From Collinsella sp. (GTDB lineage: Bacteria; Actinomycetota; Coriobacteriia; Coriobacteriales; Coriobacteriaceae), in the NCBI GenBank assembly GCA_019414205.1, contig DXML01000020.1, positions 54,063-118,062 of the forward strand: 64,000 nt of DNA, read 5' to 3'. Both the position numbers and the translations under genes were made by a program. The first letter of the stretch is position 1. Each line of letters begins with the position of its first letter. The notes below the pieces were generated by a model. The model had not been told where the DNA came from and searched no databases. It saw only the letters and a list, made by a program, of their open reading frames with translations. Shown here piece by piece: positions 25,577-34,171 of this stretch.

Positions 25577-25616
25577 TGGGACAAATTAATCAGTAGTGTT
25601 TGTCCCAAATCTTAAG
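25577..25616. repeat. Hairpin repeat family A, copy 2
   Basis: Matches the unit at 13378-13417 at 35 or more of 40 positions; only the 5 bases in the loop region differ. It lies between the plus-strand terminator and the end of polA. Confidence 0.85.
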
Positions 25617-25664
25617 TATGTGGGGGCTTGCGTCTTGGGCGAGCTTGCCTTACCGAGTGCTTTC

Positions 25665-28409
25665 CTATTTGGCGTCGGCCCAGGTTACTCCGGTTGAGGC
25701 TTCGGCGATTAGGGGTACTCGGAGGTCTACGACGTGTTCCATGACGTCGCGGACCATGGTGGTTAGGCGCTCGACTTCGTTGACGGGGCACTCAAAGTCC
25801 AGTTCGTCGTGTACCTGCAAGATCATGTGGGCGGCAAAACCCTCTTCTTCCAGGCGGCGGCTTACGCGGGCCATGGCGATCTTGATGATGTCGGCGGCGG
25901 TGCCCTGCATGGGGTGGTTCATGGCCGTGCGCTCACCAAAGCCGCGGAGCTGTGGGTTTTTGGCCTTGAGCTCGGGAATATGGCGTCTGCGGCCATACAT
26001 GGTCTCGGCATAGCCCGTCTGCTTGGCTCGCGCCACCACATTGTCGAGGAACGTGCGCACGCCCGGGTAGGCCTCGTAGTAGCGATCGATCATATCGCGC
26101 GCCTCGGCCATCGAGATGTGCAGCGACTGCGACAGACCATAGGCCTGCTGGCCGTACACGATGCCAAAGTTCACGGCCTTGGCGCGGCTACGCAGGTCGG
26201 GTGTCACCTCGGACACCGGCACGCCAAATACGCGCGCGGCCGTCTCGGCATGGAAGTCCTCGCCCTCGTTGAAGGCGCGCACCAGGTGCTCGTCACCCGA
26301 AAGATGCGCGAGCAGGCGCAGCTCGATCTGCGAGTAGTCCACCGCCAAAAAGACGCTGCCCTCGCCCGCCGAGAACGCCGTCTTGACGGTACGCCCCAGC
26401 TCCGAGCGCGTCGGAATGTTTTGCAGATTGGGGTCGCTCGAAGACAAACGCCCCGTCGCGGTGATGGTCTGGTTGTACGTGGTGTGCACACGCCCGTCAC
26501 CACGGCGCAGCGGGCCCAGCGTGTCCAGATAGGTCGACTTAATCTTGGACTTCTCACGCCAGTCCAAAATCAGGCGCACGATCTCGTGGTCGCGGGCAAG
26601 GTCGCTCAACACCTTGGCGTTGGTCGAATAGTAGCCGCGCTTGGTCTTTTTTAGGCCCTTGGTCGGAAGCCCCATAACATCAAACAGCACGTGCGAGAGT
26701 TGCATGGGGCTGCCGATGTTAAAGGTCTCGTCGCCGGCCAGGTCGCGAATGCTGCGCTCGACCTCGGCAATCTGGGTCGCCAGGCCCTCGGACAGACTGT
26801 GCAGGCGGTCGGGGTCCACGAGCATGCCCGCGCGCTCCATCTTGGCAAGCACCGGCACGAGCGGCATCTCGATCCCATCGAACACGTTGGCGGCGTTCTC
26901 GCGGGCCATGCGGTCACGCAGCGGTGCAACCAGCGCCAGCGTCAAGGCCGCCGTGCGAGCGGCGGGCGCAGGAGCGTCCTCGCCAGCACCCTCTGCGCCG
27001 CGCGCCGCAGGCAGCGCCATCTGCAGATACGTATCGGCCAGATACACCTCGTCAAACTCGGAGCGGTCGGAATCCAACAGGTAGGCGGCAACAACGGTAT
27101 CGAAGATGCGCGTGGAATCGACTGCCAGCGGATCCATGAGCTCGAGCTCAGAAGAATCGATGGGCGAAAGCTCATGCAGAAGCGCCTTCATATCCGGGCT
27201 CGCCACACGGCCTTCCATAAACAGACGCGCGAGCACGCCGGCAATCACGCCGTGGGCGAAGTTGAAGCCCTCAACCTCAGCCGCCGCACCGCTGTCGCCC
27301 TCCTCGAGCGCAAACAGCCCCTTGGACGTCGCCAACCACAGCGTGCGCGTCAGCCCAAAGAGCGCGCCCTCTTCCTTGTCATCGTCCACCACGGCGGCGA
27401 CCCACTCGCCGGCATCAATCACGCGGGAGACCTCAGCCGCAACGGCACCAAGCGCGCCAGCATCGCCGCCGGCTGCGCGCAAAACGGCGGGAATCTCAAA
27501 CGTGCTGGCAGCAGCGCCACCCTCGTCACCGATCAGTGCCAAGAAACGGTTCTGCATGGCGGTGATACCAAGCGTACCCAGCGCCGCGGAAACCTCATCG
27601 GCAGAAAACGCCGGGAAGGATGTTTCGTCAAAGTCGAGCTCGACGGGCGCATCGGTGCGAATGGTCGCCACCTTACGGCTCAGCAGCGCGTCGTCGATGT
27701 GTGCGCGCAGGTTTTCTCCCATCTTGCCCTTGACCTCGTCAGCATGCGCGATGACCTCGTCAAGGCTGCCGTACTGCGCGATGAGCGCACTCGCCTTTTT
27801 GGGGCCGATGCCCGGTACGCCGGGAATGTTGTCCGACGTATCGCCCTTCAGACCGTAAAAATCGGGCACGAGCGCCGGCGTGATGCCGTGATACAGGTCG
27901 TCCACGCTCTCGGGCGTCATGATCGCCACGTCGGACAGGCCCTTGCGAGTCGAGACCACGTTGACGTGCTCGGTCACGAGCTGATACATGTCGCGGTCGC
28001 CGGTCACCAGCAGCATGTCGCAGCCGGCCTCCTCGCCCAGGCGCGCCATGGTTCCCAGGATATCGTCGCCTTCCCAGCCCTCGGACTGCAAAATGGGCAC
28101 GTTGAGCGCGGCGAGCAGCTCCTTGATCATGGGGAACTGCGCGTGCAGGTCGGGGTCCATGGGCGGGCGCTGCGCCTTGTACTGCGGCAGCATCTCCATA
28201 CGCACGCGCGGCTTGCCCTTGTCAAACGCCACGACAACGCCGTCGGGATTAAAGGCATCGATCATCTTGAGGAACATGTTCAGAAAACCAAAGATCGCGT
28301 TGGTGGGGCGACCGTCCGGCGCGTTCATGGTCGGCGGCACGGCGTGGAAGGCGCGATGCATGAGCGAGTTGCCGTCGATGACAGCAAAGGTACGGCGCTT
28401 TTCAGACAT
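25665..28409 (-). CDS. polA: DNA polymerase I
   Basis: 914 aa. It fills gaps and removes RNA primers. Three regions: a 5'-3' exonuclease at residues 1 to about 300 (FAVIDGNSLMHRAFHA, VTGDRDMYQL, IPGVPGIGPKKASALIAQYG), a middle region of about 250 residues in the place of the proofreading domain, and the polymerase from about 560 (DPNLQNIPTRSELGR, FLAVDYSQIELRLLAHLSGD, KAVNFGIVYG, QVHDELDFE). The DxE metal-binding pair of the 3'-5' exonuclease is not seen, so proofreading is probably lost, as in many Gram-positives. Start ATG at 28409 with GAGG upstream. The last about 25 codons favour A-ending codons, unlike the rest. Confidence 0.96.
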   Translation of the reverse strand: MSEKRRTFAVIDGNSLMHRAFHAVPPTMNAPDGRPTNAIFGFLNMFLKMIDAFNPDGVVVAFDKGKPRVRMEMLPQYKAQRPPMDPDLHAQFPMIKELLAALNVPILQSEGWEGDDILGTMARLGEEAGCDMLLVTGDRDMYQLVTEHVNVVSTRKGLSDVAIMTPESVDDLYHGITPALVPDFYGLKGDTSDNIPGVPGIGPKKASALIAQYGSLDEVIAHADEVKGKMGENLRAHIDDALLSRKVATIRTDAPVELDFDETSFPAFSADEVSAALGTLGITAMQNRFLALIGDEGGAAASTFEIPAVLRAAGGDAGALGAVAAEVSRVIDAGEWVAAVVDDDKEEGALFGLTRTLWLATSKGLFALEEGDSGAAAEVEGFNFAHGVIAGVLARLFMEGRVASPDMKALLHELSPIDSSELELMDPLAVDSTRIFDTVVAAYLLDSDRSEFDEVYLADTYLQMALPAARGAEGAGEDAPAPAARTAALTLALVAPLRDRMARENAANVFDGIEMPLVPVLAKMERAGMLVDPDRLHSLSEGLATQIAEVERSIRDLAGDETFNIGSPMQLSHVLFDVMGLPTKGLKKTKRGYYSTNAKVLSDLARDHEIVRLILDWREKSKIKSTYLDTLGPLRRGDGRVHTTYNQTITATGRLSSSDPNLQNIPTRSELGRTVKTAFSAGEGSVFLAVDYSQIELRLLAHLSGDEHLVRAFNEGEDFHAETAARVFGVPVSEVTPDLRSRAKAVNFGIVYGQQAYGLSQSLHISMAEARDMIDRYYEAYPGVRTFLDNVVARAKQTGYAETMYGRRRHIPELKAKNPQLRGFGERTAMNHPMQGTAADIIKIAMARVSRRLEEEGFAAHMILQVHDELDFECPVNEVERLTTMVRDVMEHVVDLRVPLIAEASTGVTWADAK

Positions 28410-28575
28410 ATTGAATACCTCGCTTTGGGCTGGGCACGGTTTGCTCACACCAGTTTACACGCTCCCCGCCCCGCGGCCACCGCACATCAGGCTTCCCTGC
28501 CGCCGCGGGCCCGCGCGTGATACGATGGCTCACGGTACATCAACCAGCACGATCGATCCGAAAGGAGCCTGCGTC

Positions 28576-29973
28576 ATGGAGCGTCCCAGCGCATGGAAAA
28601 AGTACACGCCACAGCAGATCGAGGAGCTCGAGGAGCTTTGCCGCGGCTATAAGCAGTTTTTGAGTGAGAACAAGACCGAGCGCCTGTGCGTCAAGGCCGG
28701 TATCAAGATGGCCGAGGAGGCGGGCTACGTCAATCTGGAGACCGTGATCGCCGAGGGCCGCGCGCTCAAGGCCGGCGACAAGGTGTACGCCGCCAACCAC
28801 GGCAAGGACCTCATGCTCGTCAACCTGGGCACCGCCCCGCTCGAGCAGGGCTTTAACATCCTGGGCGCCCACGTGGACTCGCCGCGCCTGGACCTCAAGC
28901 AGAACCCCGCCTTCGAGGCCGGCGACATGGCTTATCTCGACACGCACTACTATGGCGGCGTCAAGAGCTACCACTGGGTCGCTTCCCCGCTCGCACTCGT
29001 GGGCGTCATCTGCAAAAAGGACGGCACCACCGTCGACATCAACATCGGTGACAAGGCCGACGACCCGGTCTTTACCATCTCCGACCTGCTGATCCACCTC
29101 TCGAGCGAGCAGATGGCCAAGCCCGCCAAGGACGCCGTCGACGCCGAGATCCTCGACGTGATCGTGGGCGGCCGCCCCGTCAAGTTTGACGAGGACGACA
29201 AGGACGCTCCCAAGGAGCCCGTCAAGCAGATGTTCCTGGATATCCTCAAGGAGCAGTACGACGTCGAGGAGGAGGACTTCCTCTCCGCCGAGATCGAGGT
29301 CGTGCCCGCCGGCCCCGCCCGTGACATGGGCCTCGACCGCTCCATGATTCTGGGCTATGGCCACGACGACCGTGTCTGCGCCTATCCGTCCATGCTCGCC
29401 CAGATCAACGTCGCCAACGTGGAGCGCACGAGCATCACACTCATCGTCGACAAGGAGGAGATCGGTTCCGTAGGTGCCACCGGCATGACGAGCCGCTTCT
29501 TCGAGAACACCGTCGCCGAGATCATGACGCTCGCCGGCGAGGATAGCCCGCTGGCCCTGCGCCGCGCGCTCGCCCGCAGCCGCATGCTCTCCTCCGACGT
29601 GTCCGCCGGCTTCGACCCGGGCTACGCCGGCAAGTTCGAAACCAAGAACGCAGCCTTTATGGGTCGCGGCCTGTGCTTTAACAAGTACACGGGCAGCCGC
29701 GGCAAGGGCGGCTCTAACGACGCCGACGCCGAGTATGTGGCCCTCATCCGCGACATCATGGACGAGGCCGGCGTGGACTTCCAGACCTGCGAGCTCGGCC
29801 GCGTCAACGCAGGTGGCGGCGGCACCATCGCCTACATCATGGCTAAGTACGGCATGAACGTCATCGACTCTGGCGTTGCCGTCCTGTCCATGCACGCCCT
29901 GTGGGAGGTCGCCAACAAGGCCGATATCTACGAGGCCTATCGCGGCTACAAGGCCTTCATCGAGCGCGCGTAA
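28576..29973 (+). CDS. M18-family zinc aminopeptidase
   Basis: 465 aa metallopeptidase that removes N-terminal residues, often acidic ones, from peptides. Metal and catalytic motifs are in order: NILGAHVDSPRLDLK (first His and Asp), IVDKEEIGSVGATGMTSRF (the Glu-Glu pair), then RVNAGGGGTIAYIMAKYGMNVIDSGVAVLSMHALWEVANKADI with the last metal His in SMHALWE. The ATG at 28576 is preceded by AAAGGAG. Cytosolic, no signal peptide. Codon use is strongly biased to G/C endings, which suggests high expression. Divergent from polA; a hairpin region follows it. Confidence 0.93.
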   Translation: MERPSAWKKYTPQQIEELEELCRGYKQFLSENKTERLCVKAGIKMAEEAGYVNLETVIAEGRALKAGDKVYAANHGKDLMLVNLGTAPLEQGFNILGAHVDSPRLDLKQNPAFEAGDMAYLDTHYYGGVKSYHWVASPLALVGVICKKDGTTVDINIGDKADDPVFTISDLLIHLSSEQMAKPAKDAVDAEILDVIVGGRPVKFDEDDKDAPKEPVKQMFLDILKEQYDVEEEDFLSAEIEVVPAGPARDMGLDRSMILGYGHDDRVCAYPSMLAQINVANVERTSITLIVDKEEIGSVGATGMTSRFFENTVAEIMTLAGEDSPLALRRALARSRMLSSDVSAGFDPGYAGKFETKNAAFMGRGLCFNKYTGSRGKGGSNDADAEYVALIRDIMDEAGVDFQTCELGRVNAGGGGTIAYIMAKYGMNVIDSGVAVLSMHALWEVANKADIYEAYRGYKAFIERA

Positions 29974-29986
29974 CCAACCCTTCATC

Positions 29987-30060
29987 AGTTGCGGTGAAAT
30001 ACAGACTAAACTGGCCCATAAACGGCCAAAACAGACCATATTCCACCGCAACTTCCTTTT
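29987..30060 (+). terminator. Long imperfect hairpin with T-tract after the M18 gene
   Basis: Arms of about 30 bases (left starts AGTTGCGGTG, right ends CACCGCAACT) around GGCC-N7-GGCC, followed by TTCCTTTTT. It is longer than an ordinary terminator and may be a hairpin repeat used as one. Confidence 0.6.
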
Positions 30061-30076
30061 TGGCAGAGGAGAGTCC

Positions 30077-30886
30077 ATGCTGCAGGTCGTCATTTCGCCC
30101 GCCAAGCAGATGCGCGCGGCCCAAGATGCTTTTGAAGTCCTGGGCATCCCACCCTTTGCGCGCGAGACGGCTCGCCTCCACCGCGCACTGCTAGATATCG
30201 AGCGGAATGAAGGCAGCGACAGCCTGCAGGCGCTATGGAACGTGAGTGACAAACTGCTGGGGCCTTGCCTCAACACCCTGCATGAGTTCGGGCCCATCCT
30301 GAAAAACGGCGATCTCGACAATCCCGCACTCGCCTGTCACCTCTCCCCTGCCGTCATGTCCTACCACGGCATTCAATACCAGAGCATGGCGCCCGAGGTG
30401 ATGGATTCCGCGCAGCTCGCATGGCTGCAAAGCCACCTGTGGATCCTCTCTGGCCTCTACGGGTGCGTTCGCCCCTTTCATGCCGTCGAACCATATCGGC
30501 TGGAGATGGGCGCGAAGCTCGCCGTTGACGATGCCCGAGACCTCTATGCGTTTTGGAGCGACAAGCTCGCGCGGGCTATCGCCCCGGCAGGCTCAAACAC
30601 CACGATCGTCAACCTCGCCAGCGTAGAGTACGCCAAAGCCGTTCTGCCCCATCTCGCGGGCGACGCCACGGTCGTCACGTGCCTCTTTGGCGAAGGCATC
30701 CGCAACGGCAAGCCCATCCAGCGCTCGACCGCCAGCAAAAAGGCACGTGGTTCCATGGTGCGCTGGATGGCAGAAAACAAGCTCGAGGATGCAAGTGGAC
30801 TTACCGCATTCAACATCGGCTATCATCACATCCCCGAGCTTTCAGACGAAAACACTCTGGTTTTCATGAACGCGCAGGCACAATAG
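30077..30886 (+). CDS. yaaA: YaaA family protein (peroxide-stress/DUF328)
   Basis: 269 aa. Start MLQVVISPAKQM, the family's ISPAK(T/Q)M motif. Then HLSPAVMSYHGIQYQSM, ILSGLYGCVRPFHAVEPYRLEMGAKL and VNLASVEYAKAVLP, which form the conserved core, and GSMVRWMAENKLEDASGLTAFN near the end. In E. coli YaaA lowers free iron and DNA damage under peroxide stress, and it has a DNA-binding fold; the same role here is inference. The ATG at 30077 follows GAGGAGAGTCC. No oxidative-stress regulator lies beside it. Confidence 0.92.
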   Translation: MLQVVISPAKQMRAAQDAFEVLGIPPFARETARLHRALLDIERNEGSDSLQALWNVSDKLLGPCLNTLHEFGPILKNGDLDNPALACHLSPAVMSYHGIQYQSMAPEVMDSAQLAWLQSHLWILSGLYGCVRPFHAVEPYRLEMGAKLAVDDARDLYAFWSDKLARAIAPAGSNTTIVNLASVEYAKAVLPHLAGDATVVTCLFGEGIRNGKPIQRSTASKKARGSMVRWMAENKLEDASGLTAFNIGYHHIPELSDENTLVFMNAQAQ

Positions 30887-30908
30887 GCCCGCCGTTTCCA
30901 ACCCCCCG

Positions 30909-31424
30909 TTACTCCGCCAAGCCATCGGCCTTTGCAATCACGCTCGTCGAGCCATCTTGGTAGGTAATCTTAACGTGCTCTACCTCGGACACCGCAACAC
31001 CCGATGGGGGCTCCAAGCGCCATTCCGTCAGCGCGATATCCATAGTCGTAGGCACGTCGCCCTGATTCTTGAGCTTCACCGTCAGCGTTTTGAGCGCCGC
31101 ATCATACGTCACGCGTTCGATTTCCTCACCAGGAATAGACCCGCCGCTCAACTGCAGCTGCACAAACTCGTCGCGCGGATACCAATAGTCGCCCGGCGCG
31201 GCAACGGTATTGCCGCCCGTAACCTTCACTGTCACGATCGGCAGGGCATCGTCGGCCTCGAACTCCCATGCAGCGCCGCCGCGACCACCAAACGTCCAGA
31301 TACAAAAGGCAATCACCAGCACGGCAAGCACCGCAAAACCAATCGCAACAAGGCCATGGTGCGCACGGCTTTCCTCGGCCGATACGTCCCATTGCGTCTC
31401 TCGATATAGATGCTTGTCTTCCAT
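30909..31424 (-). CDS. Single-pass membrane protein of unknown function
   Basis: 171 aa. A short cytoplasmic N-terminus (MEDKHLYRETQWDVSAEESRAHHG) is followed by one membrane helix (about residues 25-45, LVAIGFAVLAVLVIAFCIW) and about 125 soluble residues that look all-beta: ALPIVTVKVTGG, KTLTVKLKNQGD, VEHVKITYQDGSTSVIAKADG. The ATG at 31424 follows GGGGAGG. No family is recognised. It sits between yaaA (convergent) and the thiC leader (divergent). A beta-sandwich domain held outside the membrane is the likely layout. Confidence 0.75.
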   Translation of the reverse strand: MEDKHLYRETQWDVSAEESRAHHGLVAIGFAVLAVLVIAFCIWTFGGRGGAAWEFEADDALPIVTVKVTGGNTVAAPGDYWYPRDEFVQLQLSGGSIPGEEIERVTYDAALKTLTVKLKNQGDVPTTMDIALTEWRLEPPSGVAVSEVEHVKITYQDGSTSVIAKADGLAE

Positions 31425-31474
31425 GTTCGCCTCCCCACAGGCACGCTTGTTGGCCCAATCGTACCCATTCAGGC

Positions 31475-31480
31475 TATACT
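31475..31480 (+). promoter_or_regulatory. Candidate thiC promoter -10
   Basis: TATACT ends about 14 bases before the riboswitch begins. The best -35 is TTGGCC at 31450-31455 with a 19-bp spacer. Confidence 0.45.
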
Positions 31481-31493
31481 TGAGCCCATGACA

Positions 31494-31587
31494 TAACGGG
31501 GAGCTTGCAGGACAAGACGGCAGGCTGAGATTGGGCGCGCCCGCCCTGACCCGCAAACCTGATATGGGTAATGCCAACGAAGGGAGC
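31494..31587 (+). promoter_or_regulatory. TPP riboswitch (THI element) controlling thiC
   Basis: Conserved pieces in order: ACGGGGAGCTTG at 31496-31507, GGCTGAGA near 31523, GACCCGCAAACCTGAT near 31548 and GGGTAATGCCAACGAAGGGAG at its 3' end. It binds thiamine pyrophosphate. No terminator lies between it and thiC, and the AAGGGAG at its 3' end is also the thiC ribosome binding site. Control is therefore most likely at translation start. Confidence 0.95.
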
Positions 31588-31594
31588 CGTGCCA

Positions 31595-32929
31595 ATGAGC
31601 ACACAGACCGAGTCCAAGCTCGTCACGCAAATCGACTTCGCCCGCGCCGGGCAGATCACACCGCAGATGAAGGAGGTCGCCGAGCGCGAGCATCGCGACC
31701 CCGAGTACATCCGTGAGCGTGTGGCCGACGGCCGCATCGCCATTCCCGCCAACATCGTGCATATCAAAAAGGGCATGCGCGCCTTTGGTGTCGGCGAGGG
31801 CCTGTCCACCAAGGTCAACGTCAACCTAGGCATCTCGGGCGATAAGGCCGATGCCGCCGAGGAGTGGAAGAAGGTCAAGATCGCCGAGGACTTTGGCGCC
31901 GACGCCATCATGGACCTCTCCAACTCGGGCAAGACGCGCCAGTTCCGCCAGCAGCTCATCGACGAGACGCCGCTCATGGTGGGCACCGTCCCCATGTACG
32001 ACGCCATCGGCTACATGGAAAAGCCGCTGGTCAAGCTTACCAAGGATGACCTGTTCGAGGTCGTGCGCGCACACGCCGAGGACGGCGTGGACTTTATGAC
32101 CATCCACTGCGGCATCAACAAGTCGGTCACCAAGACCTTTAAGGAGACCGGCCGTCTCATGAACATCGTCAGCCGCGGCGGCTCGCTGCTGTTTGGCTGG
32201 ATGGAGGTCACCGGCAACGAAAACCCCTTCTACGAGTACTTTGACGAGCTGCTCGAAATCTGCCACGAGTACGACGTGACGATTTCGCTCGGCGACTCCT
32301 GCCGCCCGGGCTGCCTCTACGACTCCAACGACGCCACTGAGACCGCTGAGATGATCGAGCTGGGCAAGCTGTGCAAGCGCGCCTGGGCTGCCGGCGTCCA
32401 GGTCATGGTCGAGGGTCCGGGTCACATGGCGCTCGACGAGATCGCCGCCAACATGAAACTGCAAAAGCGCCTGTGCCACAACGCCCCATTCTATGTGCTG
32501 GGGCCGCTGGTGACCGATATCGGTGTGGGCTACGACCACATCACCGCCGCCATCGGTGGCGCCATCTCCGCCAGCTCCGGCGCCGACTTCCTGTGCTACG
32601 TGACGCCGGCCGAGCACCTGTGCCTGCCCAACGCCCAGGATGTGCTCGACGGCCTCATGGCCACCAAGATCGCCGCGCACGCCGCCGATATCGCCAAGAA
32701 GGTGCCACATGCCCGCGACATGGACGACAAGATGGGCCAGGCACGCCGTAAGCTCGACTGGGACGCCATGTGGAAGTGCGCGCTCGACCCGGTTACGGGC
32801 AAGAAGCGCTACGAGGAGTCCCCCGCCGCCACCGAGGGCACCTGCACCATGTGTGGCAAGATGTGCGCCGTCCGTACCGTCAACAAGGTGTTCGAAGGCA
32901 CGACGATCGACCTCGGCATGGAGGACTGA
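31595..32929 (+). CDS. thiC: Phosphomethylpyrimidine synthase
   Basis: 444 aa radical SAM enzyme that converts AIR to HMP phosphate, the pyrimidine half of thiamine. MTIHCGINKS, VSRGGSLLFGWM, SLGDSCRPGCLYDSND, VEGPGHMAL and the GGAISASSGADFLCYVTPAEHLCLPN region are hallmark ThiC sequences. The C-terminal CTMCGKMC motif (CxxCxxxxC-like) binds the [4Fe-4S] cluster. The ATG at 31595 lies 8 bases after AAGGGAG, inside the TPP riboswitch end. It is the short form without the plant/proteobacterial N-terminal domain. thiD follows 159 bp downstream, completing HMP-PP synthesis. Confidence 0.97.
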   Translation: MSTQTESKLVTQIDFARAGQITPQMKEVAEREHRDPEYIRERVADGRIAIPANIVHIKKGMRAFGVGEGLSTKVNVNLGISGDKADAAEEWKKVKIAEDFGADAIMDLSNSGKTRQFRQQLIDETPLMVGTVPMYDAIGYMEKPLVKLTKDDLFEVVRAHAEDGVDFMTIHCGINKSVTKTFKETGRLMNIVSRGGSLLFGWMEVTGNENPFYEYFDELLEICHEYDVTISLGDSCRPGCLYDSNDATETAEMIELGKLCKRAWAAGVQVMVEGPGHMALDEIAANMKLQKRLCHNAPFYVLGPLVTDIGVGYDHITAAIGGAISASSGADFLCYVTPAEHLCLPNAQDVLDGLMATKIAAHAADIAKKVPHARDMDDKMGQARRKLDWDAMWKCALDPVTGKKRYEESPAATEGTCTMCGKMCAVRTVNKVFEGTTIDLGMED

Positions 32930-33002
32930 CGCGTCGCCGCACCGTACGTCAATTGTTGACATGTGAACATTCTCTTACATTTACGTAAAGATTGCACCAC
33001 CG

Positions 33003-33038
33003 GCCCGGGATCGGCATACAGCCGGCCCGGGCATCTTT
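33003..33038 (+). terminator. Probable terminator after thiC
   Basis: Stem GCCCGGG-AT-CGGC with GCCG-G-CCCGGGC (33003-33032), then ATCTTTAT. It overlaps the -10 candidate of thiD (TATAAT, 33038-33043). Confidence 0.6.
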
Positions 33039-33043
33039 ATAAT
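33038..33043 (+). promoter_or_regulatory. Candidate -10 box for thiD
   Basis: A perfect TATAAT, 45 bases before the thiD start, directly behind the thiC terminator stem. No good -35 is visible because the stem occupies that position. Confidence 0.35.
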
Positions 33044-33088
33044 GCAGGTAAAAGACCCATTTGAATCCGACCGAGCAAGGGAGCGAAC

Positions 33089-33919
33089 ATGGATCGCAGT
33101 AAGGTACCCGCCGTCCTCTCCATCGCAGGATCCGATTCCAGCGGTGGCGCCGGCATTCAGGCCGACATTAAGACCATCACGGCGCACCGCCTGTATGCCG
33201 AGACGGCCATCACGGCCATCACCGCGCAGAACACCCTGGGCGTTACCGCCGTGCAGAACATCTCCCCGGACATTGTCGCGGCGCAGATCGACGCCGTCTA
33301 TGATGATATCCGCCCCAGTGCCGTTAAGATCAGCATGGTTTCCTCTGCCGAGATTATCGAGGTTATCGCCAACCGCCTGAGCGCCTGGAACGCGACAAAC
33401 GTGGTCGTCGACCCCGTCATGGTAGCCACCTCGGGCGCACGGCTGATTGCCGAAGATGCCGCCGAGGCGCTCACCCGCCGCCTGTTCCCACTAGCAACCG
33501 TCATCACGCCCAATATTCCCGAGGCCATGGCCCTGCTCGACTACGAGGTCGACTCCGAGCGCACACAGCAAAATGCTGCCATGCTCCTCACCCGCCGCTT
33601 TGGTTGCGCATCCCTCGTTAAGGGTGGGCATCTTGTCAACGAGGCCAACGATGTATTGGCCGAACCCGCGCCACTCGATGACGAGGGCAACCATCTGGGC
33701 GATCCGCTCACCACGTGGTTCCGCCACAAGCGCATCGAGACCGACAACACACACGGCACCGGCTGCACGCTTTCGTCCGCCATCGCCTGCGCGCTGGCCC
33801 AGGGCATGGATCTTGCCGATGCCGTCAACGCCGGCAAGGCATACCTGACAGGCGCTCTGGCCGCCGGCCTGAACATGGGCAAAGGCTCTGGCCCCGTCAA
33901 CCACATGTGGCAATATTAA
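33089..33919 (+). CDS. thiD: Hydroxymethylpyrimidine/phosphomethylpyrimidine kinase
   Basis: 276 aa ribokinase-fold kinase that phosphorylates HMP and HMP-P to HMP-PP for thiamine assembly. The N-terminus AVLSIAGSDSSGGAGIQADIKTI and the C-terminal DNTHGTGCTLSSAIACALAQG (anion hole and catalytic residues) are diagnostic. VITPNIPEAMALL is the typical middle strand. The ATG at 33089 follows AAGGGAGCGAAC. It lies downstream of thiC and uses its product. thiE, thiG and thiazole genes are not in the window. Confidence 0.95.
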   Translation: MDRSKVPAVLSIAGSDSSGGAGIQADIKTITAHRLYAETAITAITAQNTLGVTAVQNISPDIVAAQIDAVYDDIRPSAVKISMVSSAEIIEVIANRLSAWNATNVVVDPVMVATSGARLIAEDAAEALTRRLFPLATVITPNIPEAMALLDYEVDSERTQQNAAMLLTRRFGCASLVKGGHLVNEANDVLAEPAPLDDEGNHLGDPLTTWFRHKRIETDNTHGTGCTLSSAIACALAQGMDLADAVNAGKAYLTGALAAGLNMGKGSGPVNHMWQY

Positions 33920-33935
33920 GATTCGCAGCCCAAAA

Positions 33936-33968
33936 CCGCCGCAAAGGGGACAGGCACCTTTGCGGTGG
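33936..33968. repeat. Hairpin CCGCCGCAAAGG...CCTTTGCGGTGG
   Basis: Twelve-base arms (11 matching) around GGACAGGCA, just after thiD. No T-tract follows. Confidence 0.6.
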
Positions 33969-33984
33969 CTCCCACAAACATCTC

Positions 33985-34111
33985 GATCTGTAACAGTAAC
34001 TCGGCAAAATCGACCCTAGATGTTACAGATCAAGACAAACAATCGATATCGACCTAAATAATCTTAATCTGTAACATCTAGCCCGTTTTCGGCCTTGGAA
34101 CTGTTACAGAT
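33985..34111. repeat. Two tandem hairpin units built on ATCTGTAACA / TGTTACAGAT
   Basis: Unit 1: GATCTGTAACA (33985-33995) with TGTTACAGATC (34021-34031). Unit 2: ATCTGTAACA (34067-34076) with TGTTACAGAT (34102-34111). After each right arm the sequence continues CAAGACAAACA, giving a direct repeat of about 25 bases with one or two differences. Confidence 0.85.
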
Positions 34112-34120
34112 CAAGACAAA

Positions 34121-34146
34121 CAAACGAAACAAGCCCCCGCAAGGGG
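34121..34146 (-). terminator. Weak terminator after the SGNH hydrolase gene
   Basis: Minus-strand CCCC-TTGCG-GGGG stem, then CTTGTTTCGTTTG. Confidence 0.5.
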
Positions 34147-34171
34147 AACTCTGTGGTGGCTTGAGGCTGCG

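Noticed and set aside
26691..28520. A 609-codon plus-strand frame opposite polA
   Set aside because: It lies wholly antisense to a well-supported polA gene, has no recognisable domain, and reads as low-complexity Arg/His/Leu, typical of antisense frames in GC-rich DNA.
28540..30321. A 593-codon minus-strand frame opposite the M18 aminopeptidase
   Set aside because: It is rich in Val, Gly, His and Asp as expected from the antisense of G/C-ended codons; the plus-strand gene has clear metal-site motifs.
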